Both the position numbers and the translations under genes were made by a program. From Aminicella lysinilytica (GTDB lineage Bacteria > Bacillota > Clostridia > Peptostreptococcales > Anaerovoracaceae): DNA of 59,201 bases. The stretch is from NCBI RefSeq assembly GCF_004362975.1, contig NZ_SNXO01000012.1, forward strand, positions 1 through 59,201, written 5' to 3'. Positions 32,982 to 42,158 of the stretch are shown here, in pieces. Every line of letters begins with the position of its first letter. The first letter of the stretch is position 1. The notes beneath the pieces were generated by a model, which saw nothing but the letters and a program-made list of their open reading frames with translations, did no database searches and was not told the origin of the DNA.

Positions 32982-35039
32982 ATGGCAAACGCGAAAAAAA
33001 CATTAGTAATAGTGGAGTCACCATCGAAGGCTAAGACAATAGGTAAGTATTTAGGCTCCAATTACAAAGTGATTGCATCTGTGGGTCATGTAAGAGATCT
33101 GCCTAAGAGCAAACTTGGCATCGATATCGATAATGACTTTGAACCGCAGTATATAGCTATAAGAGGCAAGGGCGATATTATAAAAGAACTGAAAAAGGAA
33201 GCGAAGAAAGCTTCCAAAGTATATCTCGCAACGGACCCGGACCGTGAGGGAGAAGCCATTTCATGGCATCTTGCTTATTTGCTGGGTATCGATGTAGACC
33301 AGCCTTGCAGGATAGAATTCAATGAGATCACCAAGAGCACCATCAAGGAAGCTATCAAGCATCCCAGGAAAATCGAACTCAGTCTGGTAGATGCGCAGCA
33401 GGCAAGGCGAGTCCTTGACAGGCTGGTAGGATATCAGATAAGTCCGCTTTTGTGGCGTAAGGTCAAGAAAGGCCTTTCAGCAGGCAGAGTGCAGTCGGCT
33501 GCATTGAAAATAATCTGCGACAGAGAGAATGAAATCAAAGCGTTCAAGCCGGTGGAATACTGGACAATAGTTGCAGGCTTCAATAAAGGTAAAGGCTTTA
33601 CTGCCAAACTGGCAACCAAAAATAATAAGAAGCTTGTAATAAGTAATAAAGAAGAAAATGACAAAACCATTAAGGAACTGAAAGCAGGCAATTACAAAGT
33701 CACTGCAATTACCAGAAAGTCGCGCAACAAGAAACCTTTTGCGCCATTTACAACCAGCAGTATGCAGCAAGAAGCATCAACGAAGTTGAATTTCAACACC
33801 AGGAAGACAATGATGATCGCTCAGCAGTTGTATGAAGGCGTGGAAGTCCATAAAAAGGGCACCATAGGTCTTATAACCTACCTGAGAACAGATTCTGTAA
33901 GAATATCAGCAGAAGCCAAAGGGGCTGCCGCTGACTTTATTACAGAAAAGTACGGTAAGGAATATCTTGGCAATAATGTTTATTCGAATAAGCGTAAGGA
34001 CATTCAGGATGCTCATGAGGCAATAAGACCTAGTAACATAGATCTGACGCCTGATGATCTGAAGGATTCCCTGTCAAATGATCAGTACAAACTGTATCGC
34101 CTGATCTGGTGCAGATTCATGGCCAGTCAGATGACGCCGGCTAAATTTGACGGTATGCTGGTAGATATTCAGAACGGAAGTTATGGATTTAAGGCAAATG
34201 GTTCTAAACTGGTATTCGATGGATATCAGAAGGTATATAAGAACAACAGCGATGATGATAAGGACAATATACTGCCTGACCTCGATGAAGGAGAAGAACT
34301 GGAAATCAAGTCACTTAAAGGTGAACAGAATTTCACTCAGCCACCTTCGAGATTTACAGAGGCCAGTCTCGTTCGCGAGTTAGAGGAACTTGATATAGGC
34401 AGACCAAGTACATATGCGCCTATAGTTGCTACTCTGTCAGATCGTAAATATATAAAGAAAGAAAAGAAATCACTTGTGCCTACAGAACTGGGATTCCTGG
34501 TCACAGGCCTTATGGAAGAATACTTCAAGGAAATAGTCGACGTGAACTTTACAGCTGATATGGAAGATAAGCTGGATGACGTGGAGGCTAAGGGTCTGGA
34601 GTGGAAATCCATCATAAGAGATTTCTACGGACCATTCAAAAAAGAGCTGGAAGTGGCTGATAATGCCATCGAGAAGGTCGTAGTCGAAGACAGACCTACC
34701 GGCGAAATGTGTGAACTGTGCGGGAAACCGCTGGTAATAAAGACAGGCAGATTTGGTGAATTCATTGCCTGCTCAGGTTATCCTGAGTGCAAGAATACCA
34801 AACCTATTGTTAAGACTGTGGGTGTCAAATGCCCTAAGTGCGGTAAGGGTATAGTCGAAAGGCATAGCAGAAGGGGAAGAGTTTTCTACGGATGCAGCGG
34901 CTATCCTGATTGCGATCAGTCATACTGGTACAAACCTGTCGATAAGAAATGCCCTAAATGCGGAAGTTTATTATTAGAAAAGAAAACCAAAACCAGTCAA
35001 CTCGCCTGCTCCAATCCGGAGTGCGGGTATAAGGAATAG
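32982..35039 (+). CDS. topA: DNA topoisomerase I
   Basis: 685 aa, type IA. The TOPRIM domain begins LVIVESPSKAKTIGKYL and holds the DPDREGEAISWH acidic motif. The active-site Tyr is in GLITYLRTDS (about residue 304). The C-terminus has three Cys4 zinc ribbons (CELCGK…, CPKCGKG…, CPKCGS…). It relaxes negative supercoils. GGAGGA precedes the ATG. Confidence 0.97.
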   Translation: MANAKKTLVIVESPSKAKTIGKYLGSNYKVIASVGHVRDLPKSKLGIDIDNDFEPQYIAIRGKGDIIKELKKEAKKASKVYLATDPDREGEAISWHLAYLLGIDVDQPCRIEFNEITKSTIKEAIKHPRKIELSLVDAQQARRVLDRLVGYQISPLLWRKVKKGLSAGRVQSAALKIICDRENEIKAFKPVEYWTIVAGFNKGKGFTAKLATKNNKKLVISNKEENDKTIKELKAGNYKVTAITRKSRNKKPFAPFTTSSMQQEASTKLNFNTRKTMMIAQQLYEGVEVHKKGTIGLITYLRTDSVRISAEAKGAAADFITEKYGKEYLGNNVYSNKRKDIQDAHEAIRPSNIDLTPDDLKDSLSNDQYKLYRLIWCRFMASQMTPAKFDGMLVDIQNGSYGFKANGSKLVFDGYQKVYKNNSDDDKDNILPDLDEGEELEIKSLKGEQNFTQPPSRFTEASLVRELEELDIGRPSTYAPIVATLSDRKYIKKEKKSLVPTELGFLVTGLMEEYFKEIVDVNFTADMEDKLDDVEAKGLEWKSIIRDFYGPFKKELEVADNAIEKVVVEDRPTGEMCELCGKPLVIKTGRFGEFIACSGYPECKNTKPIVKTVGVKCPKCGKGIVERHSRRGRVFYGCSGYPDCDQSYWYKPVDKKCPKCGSLLLEKKTKTSQLACSNPECGYKE

Positions 35040-35064
35040 TGATTAAAAAATTGGAGGTACAGAA

Positions 35065-35604
35065 ATGATAGAATTTCATGCAACAACTATCTGTGCAGTC
35101 AGAAGAGGACCTGACGATGTGGCCATAGGCGGCGACGGACAGGTCACAATGGGAGAGACTGCGATTATGAAAAACGGGGCCAAGAAGGTCAAGAAGATCT
35201 TTGGAGGCTCAGTAGTGACCGGCTTTGCCGGCTCTGTAGCAGATGCTTTTTCCCTTACTGATAAGTTTGAGAAGAAGCTGGAGGAACACGGGGGTAACCT
35301 TAAGAGAGCTGCAGTAGACCTGGCTCAGATGTGGCGCTCAGATAAGGGTATGAGGAGCTTGGAGGCATTGATGATCGTAGCAGATAAAGATGAGATGCTT
35401 GTTATATCCGGCAACGGAGAGATCATAGCACCTGATCACGGTTTCGTAGCTATAGGATCAGGCGGAAACTACGCATATTCAGCTGCTAATGCTTTATACA
35501 ATCACACTGATATGACTGCAGAAGAAATAGTCAGAGAGTCATTGAACATAGCATCATCTATATGCGTTTATACTAATAACAATATCACTGTAGAAAAACT
35601 GTAA
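35065..35604 (+). CDS. hslV: HslV (ClpQ) protease subunit
   Basis: 179 aa. The N-terminus MIEFHATTICAV shows the ClpQ-type short propeptide before the catalytic residue; cleavage would expose Thr. Downstream GDGQVTMG, FAGSVADAF and GSGGNYA fit HslV. It forms a dodecamer with HslU for ATP-dependent protein degradation. GGAGG is upstream; hslU follows after 15 bases. Confidence 0.95.
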   Translation: MIEFHATTICAVRRGPDDVAIGGDGQVTMGETAIMKNGAKKVKKIFGGSVVTGFAGSVADAFSLTDKFEKKLEEHGGNLKRAAVDLAQMWRSDKGMRSLEALMIVADKDEMLVISGNGEIIAPDHGFVAIGSGGNYAYSAANALYNHTDMTAEEIVRESLNIASSICVYTNNNITVEKL

Positions 35605-35619
35605 GAGGGGGTAACAGGT

Positions 35620-37089
35620 ATGGAAACAGCAATTCAGAGCATAGCTCCTAAGGAGACGAAAGTTCAGAGCATGACTCCTAAGGAAATAGTAGCAGAGCTT
35701 GATAAATATATCATAGGTCAGGATGAGGCTAAGAAATCTGTAGCTATAGCCCTCAGAAACAGATACAGAAGAAGTCTCCTTCCGGAGGAAATGAGGGAAG
35801 AGATCACTCCTAAGAACATCCTTATGATGGGTCCTACCGGTTGTGGTAAAACTGAGATAGCCAGAAGACTGGCGAAGCTGATGAAAGCGCCTTTTGTTAA
35901 AGTCGAGGCGACAAAATTCACCGAAGTGGGATATGTGGGACGTGATGTGGATTCCATGATAAGAGACCTGGCAGAGGCATCTATCAGAATCACCAAGTCA
36001 GCTAAACTTGAAGAAAAGTATGACATAGCTGATAAGATCGCTGAGGAAAAAATCATAGAGGCCATAATTCCGGGCAATAAGAAAAAGGAAGCAGGCCAGA
36101 AGCCTTCAAATCCTTTTGACTTCATCATGAACAGCGGCGGCTATCAAAGCCAGAAGCAGCAGTATGAAGAAGGACAGGATAAGAAGAATGAAGAAGCAAA
36201 ACCGGCTTCTGATATAGAAATGGCCAGAGAACAGGTCAAACAGCAGCTTGAGCAGGGATTGCTGGAAGAGCAGTTCATCGAGATAGAAGTCGCTGATGCC
36301 CCTAAGGGAAATCAGCTTGATATGAGCAATGAAGGCATGAGCATCGCTATAGGCAATATCTTTGGAGATATGATGCCTCAGAAGACCAAGAAGAAGAGAG
36401 TAAGAGTAAAAGACGCCCGCAAGATATTGAGGGAGCAGGAAGCTCAGAACCTTCTGGATATGGATCAGGTAGCAGATGAAGCTCTGGAAAACGCAGAGCA
36501 GAACGGAATAATCTTTATAGATGAAATCGATAAGATAGCATCTTCCGGCGGTTATTCAGGCGCTGATGTATCTCGTGAAGGAGTTCAGAGAGACATCCTG
36601 CCTATAGTGGAAGGAAGCGTAGTAAATACTAAGTATGGTCCAATGAAGACTGATCATATTCTGTTCATCGGAGCTGGAGCATTCCATACTTCCAAGCCTA
36701 CAGACCTTATACCTGAGCTTCAGGGACGTTTCCCGATCAGAGTAGAACTGAACAATCTTGACAAGGAAGATTTCGTCAAGATCCTGACAGTACCTGAGAA
36801 TGCTATAACCAAACAGCAGCAGGCTTTGCTGGCAACAGAAGGTATCAATCTGGAGTTCACAGATGATTCCATAGATGAGATCGCCGAGATGTCATTCCTC
36901 ATGAATGAGCAGACTGAGAATATCGGCGCAAGAAGACTTTATACTATACTGGAAAAGCTTCTTGAAGACATTTCATTCGAGATACCTGAAACCGGTGATG
37001 ATGGAAAGATATCTATTGACAGGGAGTTTGTACAGAGTAAATTTGAAGACACCATTAGAAGAGACGATATGGATAAATATATTTTATAA
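35620..37089 (+). CDS. hslU: HslU (ClpY) ATPase subunit
   Basis: 489 aa. Walker A is GPTGCGKTE (about residue 70), Walker [10 protein letters not shown] (about 295), with the intermediate I-domain (about 130-270) and C-terminal tail ending KYIL, which docks into HslV. The N-terminus has a small near-repeat (IQSIAPKE … VQSMTPKE) before the conserved [12 protein letters not shown], so an internal start near residue 18 (MTPKE) is conceivable, but GGGGG precedes the first ATG. Confidence 0.96.
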   Translation: METAIQSIAPKETKVQSMTPKEIVAELDKYIIGQDEAKKSVAIALRNRYRRSLLPEEMREEITPKNILMMGPTGCGKTEIARRLAKLMKAPFVKVEATKFTEVGYVGRDVDSMIRDLAEASIRITKSAKLEEKYDIADKIAEEKIIEAIIPGNKKKEAGQKPSNPFDFIMNSGGYQSQKQQYEEGQDKKNEEAKPASDIEMAREQVKQQLEQGLLEEQFIEIEVADAPKGNQLDMSNEGMSIAIGNIFGDMMPQKTKKKRVRVKDARKILREQEAQNLLDMDQVADEALENAEQNGIIFIDEIDKIASSGGYSGADVSREGVQRDILPIVEGSVVNTKYGPMKTDHILFIGAGAFHTSKPTDLIPELQGRFPIRVELNNLDKEDFVKILTVPENAITKQQQALLATEGINLEFTDDSIDEIAEMSFLMNEQTENIGARRLYTILEKLLEDISFEIPETGDDGKISIDREFVQSKFEDTIRRDDMDKYIL

Positions 37090-37115
37090 GGAGAAAGTAA
37101 AGAGGAGAAAAATCA

Positions 37116-37892
37116 ATGAGCGAAAAACTTTTAACCAGAATCAGAAAACTGAACTGGACACTTTCAGAGAGTGCGTCGGGATATGTTTCATTTGATGAAT
37201 TATGTGATATCATAGGCGAAATGCTGGATTCGAATGTATATATCATGAACAAAAGAGGTAAGGTCCTTGCAGCAAAATACAATCCTGGTGAGGAATCTCC
37301 TTTGGTAGTTGAAACTGAAGGAAAATATATGCTTCCTTCAAAGTACAATGACAAGTTCTTACAGATCACAGAGACGAAAGAGAACCTTATCTACGATAGC
37401 ATCAAAGAATTTTACGGCGAAGATTATAAGATGGCCAGCAAATATCACGTGATAGTTCCTATAATTTTTGGCGGTGAGCGCGTAGCTACGTTGCTGCTGG
37501 CCAGACCGGACAGAGCTTTTGATGACGAAGATGTGGCTATATGTGAATATGGCGCTACTGTAATAGGTCTCGAAGTAACTAAGGGCATAGCACTTGAGGA
37601 AGAGGCAGACAACAGAGAGCAGAACGCAGTATCTATGGCTTTAGAAACATTGTCTTATTCAGAACTCGATGCTGTTACCAAGATATTTGCCGAACTTGAC
37701 GGCAATGAAGGACTTCTGGTAGCCAGCAAAGTCGCTGATAAATCGGGGATCACGCGTTCTGTAATAGTAAACGCTCTCAGAAAACTTGAGAGTGCCGGGG
37801 TTATAGAATCCAGATCTCTGGGCATGAAGGGCACAAGGATCAAGATCACCAATGAGTTCTTAAGAGGCGAAATAGAAAAGATCAATATCTGA
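37116..37892 (+). CDS. codY: GTP- and branched-chain-amino-acid-responsive repressor CodY
   Basis: 258 aa. An N-terminal GAF domain (about 1-155) binds isoleucine/valine, and a C-terminal winged helix has ASKVADKSGITRSVIVNALR (about 203-222) as the recognition segment. It senses nutrient state in low-GC Gram-positives. Its position after hslVU matches Bacillus. AGGAG is upstream. I saw no clear CodY box in this window. Confidence 0.96.
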   Translation: MSEKLLTRIRKLNWTLSESASGYVSFDELCDIIGEMLDSNVYIMNKRGKVLAAKYNPGEESPLVVETEGKYMLPSKYNDKFLQITETKENLIYDSIKEFYGEDYKMASKYHVIVPIIFGGERVATLLLARPDRAFDDEDVAICEYGATVIGLEVTKGIALEEEADNREQNAVSMALETLSYSELDAVTKIFAELDGNEGLLVASKVADKSGITRSVIVNALRKLESAGVIESRSLGMKGTRIKITNEFLRGEIEKINI

Positions 37893-39172
37893 TGTTAAGA
37901 TTTACTGAAGACAACAGAGTTCTTGATCAGGAAAGCTACAGGGCGATATTAGTCGGTCTGCAGTTTTCCGGTGATATAGAACATTCCATGGAAGAACTTC
38001 GCGGATTGGCAGAAGCTGATAATGTTGAAGTTATAGGGGAAGCGGTGCAGGCGCTGGATAAGCCGAACACCGCTACTTTGATTGGAAGCGGTAAAGTTGT
38101 GGAAATTGCTGAAATGGCCGAGAATATGGAAGCTGATATGATCATATTCAATGATGAACTCAGCGGAATGCAGTTACGAAATCTGGAAGATGCCCTGAAG
38201 GTAAAAGTAATAGACAGGACAATTCTGATACTTGATATATTTGCGTCCAGAGCAGATTCTGCAGAGGGTAAGCTACAGGTGGAACTGGCCCAGCTTCAGT
38301 ACAGGATGCCCCGACTCATCGGCTTTGGCAAGTCACTGTCAAGATTAGGCGGCGGCATTGGCACCAGAGGACCGGGCGAAAAGAAGCTGGAAACCGACAG
38401 GCGCCATGTGGAACGTCGTATGGATGACATTAAGGGCGAACTGGCACATTTGCAGGTAACCCGTAAAGTACAGAGATCCAAAAGAGAAAAGTCGGATATC
38501 CCGGTAGTTGCCCTGGTCGGATATACTAATTCCGGAAAATCCGCCCTTATGAACAAACTCCTCGAGATCACGGATAAGTCAGAAAAGGCTGTGAGTGAGA
38601 AGGATATGCTCTTTGCGACACTTGATACTCAGCAGCGAAATGTCAAGCTGGATTCCAATCATGAATTCATACTGATAGATACGGTAGGTTTCGTAAGCAG
38701 ATTGCCTCACGGACTTGTTGAAGCATTCAAAGCAACTTTGGAAGAGGTAAAGTATGCTGATCTTCTGCTGCATATAGTAGACGCATCATTCGAAGGCAGC
38801 AGTTTCCAGATAGATGTTACAAATAAAGTTCTCGGCGAAATCGGTGCCGGAGATAAAGATAAGATCATGGTGTTCAATAAGATGGACATAGCCGACGGAA
38901 TACAGATACCGCAAAAAGGCGAGGATAATGTCTTTATTTCTGCCAGGACAGGCGAAAACATAGACGAGCTGATAGATGTGATCAAAGACAGAGTTTTCGG
39001 AGCCACTGTGAAGACCAGGCTTCTGATACCTTATGACAGGGGAGACATTTCGTCGTACCTTTGTGAGAAGGCGACAGTATCTGCCATGGATTACAAAGAA
39101 AACGGCACGGAATTTACGCTGGAACTAAGCGAGGCAGATTATCGGAGGCTGAAGAAATATGAAATCTTATAG
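37892..39172 (+). CDS. hflX: HflX GTPase
   Basis: 426 aa. An N-terminal glycine-rich domain and long coiled helix (…GTRGPGEKKLETDRR) precede the G domain with GYTNSGKSALMNKL (G1), DTVGFVSRLPH (G3) and NKMD (G4). HflX rescues stalled ribosomes by splitting subunits. Its ATG overlaps the codY stop by one base. Confidence 0.95.
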   Translation: MLRFTEDNRVLDQESYRAILVGLQFSGDIEHSMEELRGLAEADNVEVIGEAVQALDKPNTATLIGSGKVVEIAEMAENMEADMIIFNDELSGMQLRNLEDALKVKVIDRTILILDIFASRADSAEGKLQVELAQLQYRMPRLIGFGKSLSRLGGGIGTRGPGEKKLETDRRHVERRMDDIKGELAHLQVTRKVQRSKREKSDIPVVALVGYTNSGKSALMNKLLEITDKSEKAVSEKDMLFATLDTQQRNVKLDSNHEFILIDTVGFVSRLPHGLVEAFKATLEEVKYADLLLHIVDASFEGSSFQIDVTNKVLGEIGAGDKDKIMVFNKMDIADGIQIPQKGEDNVFISARTGENIDELIDVIKDRVFGATVKTRLLIPYDRGDISSYLCEKATVSAMDYKENGTEFTLELSEADYRRLKKYEIL

Positions 39173-39788
39173 TACTGTAATGGGCCTCGGCGTAGCAGAA
39201 CAGACTATCGAAAAATCAAGGTTCATCGCATATGTATCACCGGCAGAGTCCCGTGAGGAAGCAGATGCTTTCATTGAAGTCATAAGAAAGAAACATCGCG
39301 ACGCAACTCATAATGTGCCGGCTATGGTCATAGGCGACAAGTTTCAGATACAGTGGGCCAGTGATGACGGAGAACCACAGGGAACTTCCGGAGCTCCGAT
39401 CGTTCAGATGATGGTCCAGGAGGGTATCACCAACACGGTGGTAGTAGTTACGAGATATTTTGGTGGAATCAAACTAGGCACCGGCGGTCTGGTCCGCGCA
39501 TACACTTCAAGCGCCAAAAATGGACTTGTGAGCGCGAAAATCTGCGATGTAGAGGCAATGGAGGTAATACCGTGCAAAATCGATTATAAAGCCTTCAACA
39601 AGGTGCAGAATTATAACTTCGAAGGCAAGGCAGAAATACAGGATATCGATTATGCAGAATGTGTAAATTTTACTATGGTTTCACAGCCCGAAAACACACT
39701 CTGGTGCAAAAACGCTATTATGGGAATTTCCAACGGTGAAGCAGTTTTTGGCTCAGGAGAAAGCAGGCTTGTCAAAATACCAAAATAA
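39159..39788 (+). CDS. yigZ: YigZ/IMPACT family protein
   Basis: 209 aa. The UPF0029 domain shows EKSRFIAYVSP, HRDATHNVPA, SDDGEPQGTSG and VVVTRYFGGIKLGTGGLVRAY, all signature for IMPACT/YigZ. A C-terminal ferredoxin-like domain follows. It is linked with translation stress in eukaryotes; the bacterial role is unsettled. It overlaps hflX by 14 bases. Confidence 0.92.
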   Translation: MKSYSTVMGLGVAEQTIEKSRFIAYVSPAESREEADAFIEVIRKKHRDATHNVPAMVIGDKFQIQWASDDGEPQGTSGAPIVQMMVQEGITNTVVVVTRYFGGIKLGTGGLVRAYTSSAKNGLVSAKICDVEAMEVIPCKIDYKAFNKVQNYNFEGKAEIQDIDYAECVNFTMVSQPENTLWCKNAIMGISNGEAVFGSGESRLVKIPK

Positions 39789-39819
39789 AATATCTCTTAA
39801 AAATATGCGAAAAAATGTG

Positions 39820-39848
39820 TTGACAAACAAAGTGATTTACTGTATAGT
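39820..39848 (+). promoter_or_regulatory. Promoter of the tRNA array
   Basis: TTGACA (39820-39825), 17-base spacer, TATAGT (39843-39848). No other comparable promoter is obvious before the array terminator, so all fifteen tRNAs are probably one transcript. Confidence 0.75.
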
Positions 39849-39885
39849 TAGTAAATGTGTCAAGGACACCGGATACAACAAACTT

Positions 39886-39961
39886 GGGCGTTTAGCTCAG
39901 CTGGGAGAGCATCTGCCTTACAAGCAGGGGGTCATAGGTTCGAGCCCTATAACGCCCACCA
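39886..39961 (+). tRNA. tRNA-Val (UAC)
   Basis: 76 bases with encoded CCA. Acceptor GGGCGTT/AACGCCC; anticodon loop CTTACAA. First gene of the array. A 127-base gap without recognisable gene follows before tRNA-Asp. Confidence 0.95.
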
Positions 39962-40088
39962 AGTTAGTTAAAAAGTATGCGCGGAAAAATCACGAAATGC
40001 AGAACGCATGGTCAGATGACAATGACCGATCAATGCAGCAATTCGTATTTCCAAAAGCGGGTATGCGCAGAGGAATTTGCAAGCATAA

Positions 40089-40165
40089 GGCCAAGTAGTT
40101 CAGTTGGTTAGAATGCCAGCCTGTCACGCTGGAGGTCGACGGTTCGAGCCCGTTCTTGGTCGCCA
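40089..40165 (+). tRNA. tRNA-Asp (GUC)
   Basis: 77 bases with encoded CCA. Anticodon stem-loop CCAGC-CTGTCAC-GCTGG; acceptor GGCCAAG/CTTGGTC with one G-U pair. Confidence 0.95.
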
Positions 40166-40182
40166 ATTTAATTAAACAACAT

Positions 40183-40257
40183 GCTGGCGTGGCTCAACGG
40201 TAGAGCAGCTGATTTGTAATCAGCAGGTTGAGGGTTCGATTCCCCCCGCCAGCTCCA
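40183..40257 (+). tRNA. tRNA-Thr (UGU)
   Basis: 75 bases with encoded CCA. Acceptor GCTGGCG/CGCCAGC; anticodon loop TTTGTAA. Confidence 0.95.
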
Positions 40258-40285
40258 TTTAAAAATAATTCAATATTTAGTATGT

Positions 40286-40370
40286 CGAGGGATGCCCGAG
40301 TGGCTAAAGGGGGCGGACTGTAAATCCGTTAGCTGAGCTTACGATGGTTCGAATCCATCTCCCTCGACCA
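40286..40370 (+). tRNA. tRNA-Tyr (GUA), with C1:G72
   Basis: 85 bases with a long variable arm and encoded CCA. Anticodon loop CTGTAAA. The T arm (GATGG-TTCGAAT-CCATC) fixes the 3' strand as TCCCTCG + A + CCA, so the acceptor is CGAGGGA/TCCCTCG with a C1:G72 first pair instead of the G1:C72 normal for bacterial tRNA-Tyr. Confidence 0.92.
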
Positions 40371-40375
40371 ATTTT

Positions 40376-40450
40376 GCGGAAGTGGCTCAGGGGTAGAGCA
40401 TCGCCTTGCCAAGGCGAGGGTCGCGAGTTCGAATCTCGTCTTCCGCTCCA
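40376..40450 (+). tRNA. tRNA-Gly (GCC)
   Basis: 75 bases with encoded CCA. Anticodon stem-loop TCGCC-TTGCCAA-GGCGA. It is six bases after tRNA-Tyr. Confidence 0.95.
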
Positions 40451-40455
40451 ATTTT

Positions 40456-40529
40456 GCAGATGTCGTATAATGGTAATACCTCAGCCTTCCAAGCTGATGC
40501 CGCGGGTTCGATTCCCGCCATCTGCTCCA
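40456..40529 (+). tRNA. tRNA-Gly (UCC)
   Basis: 74 bases with encoded CCA. Anticodon stem-loop TCAGC-CTTCCAA-GCTGA. With the GCC isoacceptor next to it, all glycine codons can be read. Confidence 0.95.
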
Positions 40530-40547
40530 TTTAATCGATCATGGTGT

Positions 40548-40624
40548 GGGCTCATAGCTCAGCTGGATAGAGCAACGGCCTTCTAAGCCGTGTGTCCGGA
40601 GTTCGAATCTCCGTGGGCTCACCA
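40548..40624 (+). tRNA. tRNA-Arg (UCU)
   Basis: 77 bases with encoded CCA. Anticodon loop CTTCTAA; acceptor GGGCTCA/TGGGCTC with two G-U pairs. Confidence 0.94.
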
Positions 40625-40648
40625 ATTTTTTTAAACAAGGGATAGTAG

Positions 40649-40723
40649 TGGGGTATAGCCAAGTGGTAAGGCAAGGGACTTTGACTCCCTCACGCGTAGG
40701 TTCGAGTCCTGCTACCCCAGCCA
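40649..40723 (+). tRNA. tRNA-Gln (UUG)
   Basis: 75 bases with encoded CCA. Acceptor TGGGGTA/TACCCCA with the weak U1-A72 pair usual for tRNA-Gln; anticodon loop CTTTGAC. Confidence 0.95.
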
Positions 40724-40729
40724 ATTTTT

Positions 40730-40805
40730 GACCCATTAGCTCAGGTGGTAGAGCACTTGACTTTTAATCAAGGTGTCCGGAGTTCGAATCTCCGATGGGT
40801 CACCA
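40730..40805 (+). tRNA. tRNA-Lys (UUU)
   Basis: 76 bases with encoded CCA. Acceptor GACCCAT/ATGGGTC; anticodon loop CTTTTAA. Confidence 0.95.
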
Positions 40806-40830
40806 TTTTTTTACGACATAGGATCCATTT

Positions 40831-40917
<87 letters not shown>

Positions 40918-40960
40918 TAAACTTACATTATGGGATTCGATATTGAAAGCCATAAAAGCT

Positions 40961-41052
40961 GGAGAAGTACTCAAGTGGCTGAAGAGGATGGTTTGCTAAA
41001 CCATTAGGGTTCGATAAGGGCCGCGCGAGTTCGAATCTCGCCTTCTCCGCCA
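40961..41052 (+). tRNA. tRNA-Ser (GCU)
   Basis: 92 bases, long variable arm, encoded CCA. Anticodon stem-loop ATGGT-TTGCTAA-ACCAT. Confidence 0.95.
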
Positions 41053-41060
41053 TTTAATAC

Positions 41061-41136
41061 AGGGGTATAGCTCAGTTGGTAGAGCAGTGGTCTCCAAAAC
41101 CACGTGTCGAGGGTTCAAGTCCTTCTGCCCCTGCCA
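41061..41136 (+). tRNA. tRNA-Trp (CCA)
   Basis: 76 bases with encoded CCA and discriminator G. Anticodon loop CTCCAAA. Its synthetase gene trpS is in the same window. Confidence 0.95.
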
Positions 41137-41159
41137 AATAATAGAATATAACCGTATAT

Positions 41160-41236
41160 CGGGGTGTAGCGCAGTTTGGTAGCGCAACTGGTTTGGGACC
41201 AGTGGGCCGCGGGTTCAAATCCTGCCACCCCGACCA
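41160..41236 (+). tRNA. tRNA-Pro (UGG)
   Basis: 77 bases with encoded CCA. Acceptor CGGGGTG/CACCCCG, with the C1:G72 pair normal for tRNA-Pro; anticodon loop TTTGGGA. Confidence 0.95.
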
Positions 41237-41249
41237 TTTTTTAAGACGT

Positions 41250-41326
41250 GGGCCACTAGCTCAGTTGGTCAGAGCGTCCGGCTCATAACCGGCAGGTCCC
41301 GGGTTCAAGTCCCTGGTGGCCCACCA
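41250..41326 (+). tRNA. tRNA-Met (CAU)
   Basis: 77 bases with encoded CCA. Anticodon loop CTCATAA; acceptor GGGCCAC/GTGGCCC fully paired, so an elongator rather than an initiator; a tRNA-Ile lysidine type cannot be fully excluded. The T stem has one C-U mismatch. Confidence 0.88.
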
Positions 41327-41341
41327 ATTAAATACAAACGT

Positions 41342-41417
41342 GCTCAGATAGCTCAGTAGGTAGAGCAGGGGACTGAAAATCCCCGTGTCCTTGGTTCAAT
41401 TCCGAGTCTGAGCACCA
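41342..41417 (+). tRNA. tRNA-Phe (GAA)
   Basis: 76 bases with encoded CCA. Acceptor GCTCAGA/TCTGAGC; anticodon loop CTGAAAA. Last gene of the array. Confidence 0.95.
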
Positions 41418-41427
41418 CTTGAAAAAC

Positions 41428-41474
41428 GGCAGTCGTTGCAAACACATAGTGTTCGATGATTGCTGATTTTTTTT
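41428..41474 (+). terminator. Terminator of the tRNA array
   Basis: GGCAGTC (41428-41434) pairs with GATTGCT (with two G-U) around an inner ACAC/TGTT stem, followed by a run of T at 41467-41474. Confidence 0.7.
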
Positions 41475-41503
41475 GCTATTTCAGTAACATTTATCAAAAA
41501 TGG

Positions 41504-41532
41504 TTGCTTTTTCCAGTATTTTTTGGTAAAAT
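41504..41532 (+). promoter_or_regulatory. Promoter of tdk
   Basis: TTGCTT (41504-41509), 17-base spacer, TAAAAT (41527-41532), followed by GGGGGAG before the tdk ATG. Confidence 0.55.
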
Positions 41533-41559
41533 ACGGTTATAAACTTGGGGGAGTATGTT

Positions 41560-42144
41560 ATGGCACAACTTTACTATAGATACAGCACTATGAATGCGGG
41601 CAAGTCTATTGAACTGATCAAGGTCGCATACAATTATGAAGAGCGTGGAAAGCATGTAATGACACTGGTTCCGTCTGTTGACAACAGATACGGTGTCGGA
41701 GTGATCACATCCAGAATAGGGATCCAGCGTGAGGCTACTATCGTCAATGAGAGCAGCAATATTCTGGAAATGTTCATTAGAGAGAATGAGAAGCACAGTA
41801 TAGACTGTGTGCTTATAGATGAGTGCCAGTTCCTGAAGAAGCACCATGTGGAAGAACTTGTCGAGATCGTCGACAGCTTCGATGTGCCGGTGCTGGCTTA
41901 TGGCCTTAAGAACGATTTTAAGAATGACCTTTTCGAAGGTTCATATTATATGCTGATCTATGCAGATAAAATTGAGGAAATCAAGACTATCTGCTGGTGC
42001 GGCAGGAAGGCTACCATGGTAGCCAGAGTAGTCAACGGTAATATCGTCAAACAGGGCGAACAGATCCTCATAGGCGGAAACGATATGTACGTTTCCCTTT
42101 GTCGCAAGCACTACAACGATGGACGCCTGGGTCCGGATAAATAA
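41560..42144 (+). CDS. tdk: Thymidine kinase
   Basis: 194 aa. Phosphorylates thymidine in the salvage pathway. The P-loop is STMNAGKSIEL (about residues 9-19), the DExQ motif DECQFL, and two zinc-binding Cys pairs are represented by CWCG and a later single Cys. Its length and sequence fit the type II (Tdk) family, of the short variety close to E. coli. The ATG at 41560 is six bases after GGGGGAG. Confidence 0.9.
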   Translation: MAQLYYRYSTMNAGKSIELIKVAYNYEERGKHVMTLVPSVDNRYGVGVITSRIGIQREATIVNESSNILEMFIRENEKHSIDCVLIDECQFLKKHHVEELVEIVDSFDVPVLAYGLKNDFKNDLFEGSYYMLIYADKIEEIKTICWCGRKATMVARVVNGNIVKQGEQILIGGNDMYVSLCRKHYNDGRLGPDK

Positions 42145-42158
42145 CAGGTGGTGAAAAT

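Noticed and set aside
35620-35690. HslU N-terminal near-repeat as a sign of gene fusion
   Set aside because: Only eight residues are repeated and the ribosome site fits the first ATG; most likely a small local duplication.
39736-40736. ORFs (120 and 80 codons plus, 65 minus) across the tRNA array
   Set aside because: They run through tRNA genes; the apparent protein similarity seen in such tRNA-derived ORFs is a known annotation artefact.
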